The notes under the pieces: generated by a model
The model's database searches: none
The model's input: the letters and a program-made list of their open reading frames with translations, nothing else
What the model was told of the DNA's origin: nothing
Made by a program: the position numbers and the translations under genes
Shown: in pieces, positions 61,653-64,000 of the stretch
Position numbering within the stretch: the first letter of the stretch is position 1
Layout of the letters: the number at the start of each line of letters is the position of its first letter
Origin: Peribacillus saganii
GTDB taxonomy: Bacteria > Bacillota > Bacilli > Bacillales > DSM-1321
Direction of reading: 5' to 3'
Assembly (NCBI RefSeq): GCF_003429095.1
Contig: NZ_QVTE01000030.1
Span: 1-64,000, forward strand
DNA: 64,000 nt

Positions 61653-61683
61653 AAAAAACCTTTACCAAATGATAAAGGTTTTG
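61653..61683 (-). terminator. Mn-riboswitch terminator
   Basis: On the minus strand AAAACCTTTATC and GGTAAAGGTTTTTTT form the terminator stem. It follows the yybP-ykoY aptamer and shares the CCTTT/AAAGG words with the aptamer P1, as expected for competing structures. Confidence 0.85.
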
Positions 61684-61689
61684 AAACGT

Positions 61690-61815
61690 CTATTTTATCC
61701 CTTTACCAATCTGGCAAAGGTCTCGCAAACAACATAATGTTGCCAGTTAGGCCGGTGATGGAACCATCACGTAATGACGACATAACTGTTAGCTACTCCC
61801 CTTTGGAGTATATTA
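61690..61815 (-). ncRNA. yybP-ykoY (Mn2+) riboswitch
   Basis: The minus strand reads AAAGGGGAGTAGCTAACAG, GTCGTCATTACGTGATGGTT, CATCACCGGCCTAACTGGCA and GCGAGACCTTTGCC. These are the conserved blocks of the yybP-ykoY family: GGGGAGTAGC, CGTCA, the ACCGG.C strand, CTGGCAAC and GACCTTT. Known members sense Mn2+ and turn on exporters such as MntP or TerC-type proteins. Here it precedes an uncharacterised membrane-protein gene and DUF2653. A promoter with near-consensus hexamers lies about 40 bases upstream. Confidence 0.88.
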
Positions 61816-61853
61816 AAATTATGAATACAGTGTAATTCTTAACTGTTAGCTAT

Positions 61854-61882
61854 ATTATAATGCAGTAGTAAGCAGTAGTCAA
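61854..61882 (-). promoter_or_regulatory. Promoter of the Mn-riboswitch operon
   Basis: On the minus strand TTGACT, a 17-base spacer and a perfect TATAAT form a strong sigma-A promoter. Transcription should start near 61847, giving about 35 bases before the aptamer. Confidence 0.85.
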
Positions 61883-62151
61883 TAGATTGCATCAATTTTT
61901 TGAGGTGAAAAATTATAAAAGAGTTTTAATGTCTTACCTTTTTAAAGTAATCCATGGATTATAATTTATAGCAGTTTGAACCTATTAAATTCAATTTTTT
62001 AGTCATAAGCTTACACTAACGAGTAGAATAACACCTTTTGGCCTATCCTACATCTGTATCTGGGTACATCGAATGGTTATATTTTCAAACTATTAAATAT
62101 TTTTCCAAAATACTGTAGATTCGTATTATCAAGTGAAAGGGGTGTGTGTAT
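61883..62151. other. Intergenic before the carboxypeptidase gene
   Basis: No gene seen. The divergent promoter for the carboxypeptidase should be here, but no hexamer pair stands out. Confidence 0.35.
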
Positions 62152-63681
62152 ATGTATCAAAATAAGAAACCGAAAAAGCCTTTTTTATTATTCCTTATGG
62201 CCTTATTAATACTTTTTCCATTTTCCGCCGAGAATCAGGCATTATTTGCATCGGCCTCAGGGGAAACTGCTCAATCAAATATAACCCAGCCGGTAACTTT
62301 AAAAGCTAAGATAGACAGTTTATTAAAGGACGAGGGGCTGGAAGGAGCGTTAACAGGAGTTAGTGTCAGAAACGCCAAAACAGGGGAAATCTTATATTCC
62401 AATCTCGGTAATACACGGTTGCACCCTGCTTCCAATATGAAACTGATAACTGCCGCAGCAGCATTGGAAAAACTCGGAACAGACTATCAATTTACTACGG
62501 AAATATGGACTGATGGAACTGTTACGGGTGGAGTTCTTCAAGGAAATCTATATTTAAAGGGAAAGGGTGATCCTACTCTTTTAAGAAATGATCTTGATCA
62601 GTTTGCAAAGGATATAAAAGCAAAAGGTATACATAAGATTAAAGGAGACTTGATTGCTGATGATAGCTGGTATGACGATGTCCGCTACTCACAGGATTTG
62701 AATTGGTCCGATGAGTTTAACTATACCGGTGCTCAAGTGTCAGCGCTGACCCTTTCTCCAAATGAAGATTATGACGCTGGAACGGTCATCGTGGAGGCAA
62801 GCCCAGCAGCTAAAATTGGAGAGAGCGCTCAAGTGAAACTGATACCTACAACCGATTATGTGGCTATTGTAAATAAAACAGAAACAGTTGGAGAGAATGA
62901 ACCAAAAAGAATTTCGGTTACTAGAGAGCATGGAACAAATAAGATTATAGTAGAAGGTACAATCCCGTTGAATGGATCGAAATCAAGAAGCTGGATTGCC
63001 GTATGGGAGCCAGCGGGTTATGTACTTGATATTTTCAATAGGTCTCTTCAACAGAATGGTGTGAAGCTGATCGGAAAATCAGACAAAAAAATGGGCGTTA
63101 CTCCACAGAATGCAACTTTTCTGACCCTTAAGAAATCAATGCCGCTAAAGGAACTGCTCATTCCATTTATGAAGCTGAGCAATAACGGGCATGCCGAAAC
63201 GCTTACCAAAGAAATGGGGAAGGCAGTATACGGGGAAGGCAGCTGGGATAAAGGTCTTCAAGTACTTGAGGAATGGCTTGCAGATTCAGGGCTTAATAGC
63301 AGCACGATTGTTCTCCGGGATGGCTCGGGTATGTCTCATAAAACGTTGATCCCAGCCAACGAGCTAACAGAACTTCTTTATTCTTTACAGGATAAAAGCT
63401 GGTTCCCTTCATTTGAAGATTCCCTGCCGGTAGCAGGAATAACTGACCGTTTGGTTGGAGGAACATTGCGTTCCCGTATGACACATCAATCGACAAAAGG
63501 AAATGTGAAGGCAAAGACTGGCTCATTAACCGGGGTTTCCACTCTTTCGGGTTATGTAACAACACAGGACGGAGAGAAACTGATTTTCTCTATTATGAAT
63601 AATAACCATCTCAGTTCTTCCGTGTCTAAGGTAGAAGACGCGATTGTAATTGAACTAGCGGCTCATGAATTTAAAAAATAA
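62152..63681 (+). CDS. dacC: D-Ala-D-Ala carboxypeptidase/endopeptidase (PBP4a type)
   Basis: This secreted class C low-molecular-mass penicillin-binding protein (peptidase S13, 509 residues) trims or opens peptidoglycan cross-links. It has a signal peptide (FLLFLMALLILFPFSAENQA) and the three active-site motifs: SxxK as Ser94-Lys97 in HPASNMKL, SxN in KLSNNGHAE, and KTG in VKAKTGSLTGV. The large insert between the first two motifs holds the extra domains II and III of PBP4/PBP4a. The ATG at 62152 follows AAAGGGGTG. The name follows B. subtilis dacC; dacB-type naming is equally used. Confidence 0.88.
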   Translation: MYQNKKPKKPFLLFLMALLILFPFSAENQALFASASGETAQSNITQPVTLKAKIDSLLKDEGLEGALTGVSVRNAKTGEILYSNLGNTRLHPASNMKLITAAAALEKLGTDYQFTTEIWTDGTVTGGVLQGNLYLKGKGDPTLLRNDLDQFAKDIKAKGIHKIKGDLIADDSWYDDVRYSQDLNWSDEFNYTGAQVSALTLSPNEDYDAGTVIVEASPAAKIGESAQVKLIPTTDYVAIVNKTETVGENEPKRISVTREHGTNKIIVEGTIPLNGSKSRSWIAVWEPAGYVLDIFNRSLQQNGVKLIGKSDKKMGVTPQNATFLTLKKSMPLKELLIPFMKLSNNGHAETLTKEMGKAVYGEGSWDKGLQVLEEWLADSGLNSSTIVLRDGSGMSHKTLIPANELTELLYSLQDKSWFPSFEDSLPVAGITDRLVGGTLRSRMTHQSTKGNVKAKTGSLTGVSTLSGYVTTQDGEKLIFSIMNNNHLSSSVSKVEDAIVIELAAHEFKK

Positions 63682-63683
63682 AC

Positions 63684-63728
63684 TAAAAAGCTGTTCCAGG
63701 AGTCACTTCACTTCGGAGCAGCTTTTTT
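63684..63728 (+). terminator. Terminator after dacC
   Basis: AAAAGCTGTTCC and GGAGCAGCTTTT form a 12-bp stem with one G-U pair and a T run. Confidence 0.88.
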
Positions 63729-63766
63729 ATTTTCCAGTGAATGATAACTTTTTAGAAGCCTGCTTA

Positions 63767-63813
63767 TTGACAGTAAAATATAAACATGCTATCTTTATCT
63801 TGAATTAAAGATA
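63767..63813 (+). promoter_or_regulatory. Promoter with MhqR-like operator
   Basis: TTGACA (63767-63772), 17 bases and TATCTT (63790-63795) form the promoter. Directly after, TATCTTGAATTAAAGATA (63796-63813) is an imperfect palindrome that fits the MhqR operator pattern TATCTnGAATTnnAGATA. In B. subtilis MhqR, a MarR-type repressor released by quinones, controls mhq dioxygenase genes like the one that follows. Confidence 0.7.
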
Positions 63814-63957
63814 TATGAATTAAGACTATTTTTGTGCCATATAAAATGATTAATACTAGAAATTTTAGGAAAAATGAAAGAGTATGTAACGGTTGATATC
63901 ATTCCCTTAGAGGAATGTAGTACGAAACATGATAAAAGGTTGATGGGAGGAATAATT

Positions 63958-64000
63958 ATGAACAGCTTAAAGGGAGTACATCACGTCACAGCTATTACAA
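63958..64000 (+). CDS. Ring-cleaving dioxygenase (glyoxalase fold), start only
   Basis: Only 14 codons are in the window, reading MNSLKGVHHVTAIT. The LKGxHHVTAIT start, with the first metal-binding His, is characteristic of the vicinal-oxygen-chelate ring-cleaving dioxygenases MhqA/MhqO/MhqE of Bacillus, used in quinone and hydroquinone detoxification. GGGAGG lies 7 bases before the ATG. The MhqR-like operator upstream agrees. The rest of the gene is beyond the window edge. Confidence 0.7.
   Translation, partial: MNSLKGVHHVTAIT

Overview
The window is chromosomal DNA from a member of the Bacillaceae. The gene order purEKBCSQLFMNHD, yerA-yerB-yerC, pcrB-pcrA-ligA-camS, gatCAB, dgkB, rlmCD follows the Bacillus subtilis purE-to-yefA region almost gene for gene. 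Shine-Dalgarno sites are strong, TTG and GTG starts are frequent, and terminators are rich in U tracts. A hairpin-rich dispersed repeat (core about 60-200 bp, at least eight copies or fragments here) resembles repeats I associate with Cytobacillus/Mesobacillus-type genomes. The genus is an inference.

Layout. 1-335: the tail of an rRNA locus, with a 5S-like sequence broken up by the dispersed repeat and a terminator. 531-1057: a LuxR-type remnant and yebG. 1057-14633: the complete IMP biosynthesis operon, controlled by two PurR boxes and a guanine riboswitch. It carries extra hairpins between purB/purC, purF/purM and purM/purN, and a repeat before purD. A 37-residue EYxxD membrane protein lies antisense over the purD 3' end. 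14981-25055: yer genes and the pcrB-pcrA-ligA-camS operon. 25252-30837: proline catabolism (pruA), a decayed gene, and gatCAB. 30955-34551: an ATPase-less CUT1 sugar ABC transporter on the minus strand. 34793-40535: dgkB, an acetyltransferase, a frameshifted hydrolase, a small zinc-ribbon-like protein, rlmCD and a tRNA-dihydrouridine synthase.

40536-56476 is a more AT-rich accessory stretch. It holds an IS-like end, a tyrosine-recombinase remnant, two chemoreceptors (one behind a c-di-GMP-I riboswitch), a glycine-riboswitch-controlled amino acid permease, an XRE regulator, a cytochrome c fragment, a LysR/MFS pair, an aldo/keto reductase, an atypical SDR, a ProP-like carrier and a DUF1540 protein. 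55700-58726 is an amino acid ABC operon split by a tandem pair of the dispersed repeat. 59258-64000 holds selO, a yybP-ykoY (Mn2+) riboswitch in front of an uncharacterised membrane protein plus a DUF2653 gene, a PBP4a-type carboxypeptidase, and the start of a ring-cleaving dioxygenase gene behind a MhqR-like operator.

Four riboswitch classes (guanine, c-di-GMP-I, glycine, yybP-ykoY) occur here. I found no CRISPR array, no complete prophage and no recognisable defence system. The best leads for undescribed biology are the Mn-riboswitch operon with unknown products, the repeat family (in a 5S gene, inside two operons, and recruited as false N-terminal coding sequence), and an RlmCD that has lost most of its Fe-S ligands.
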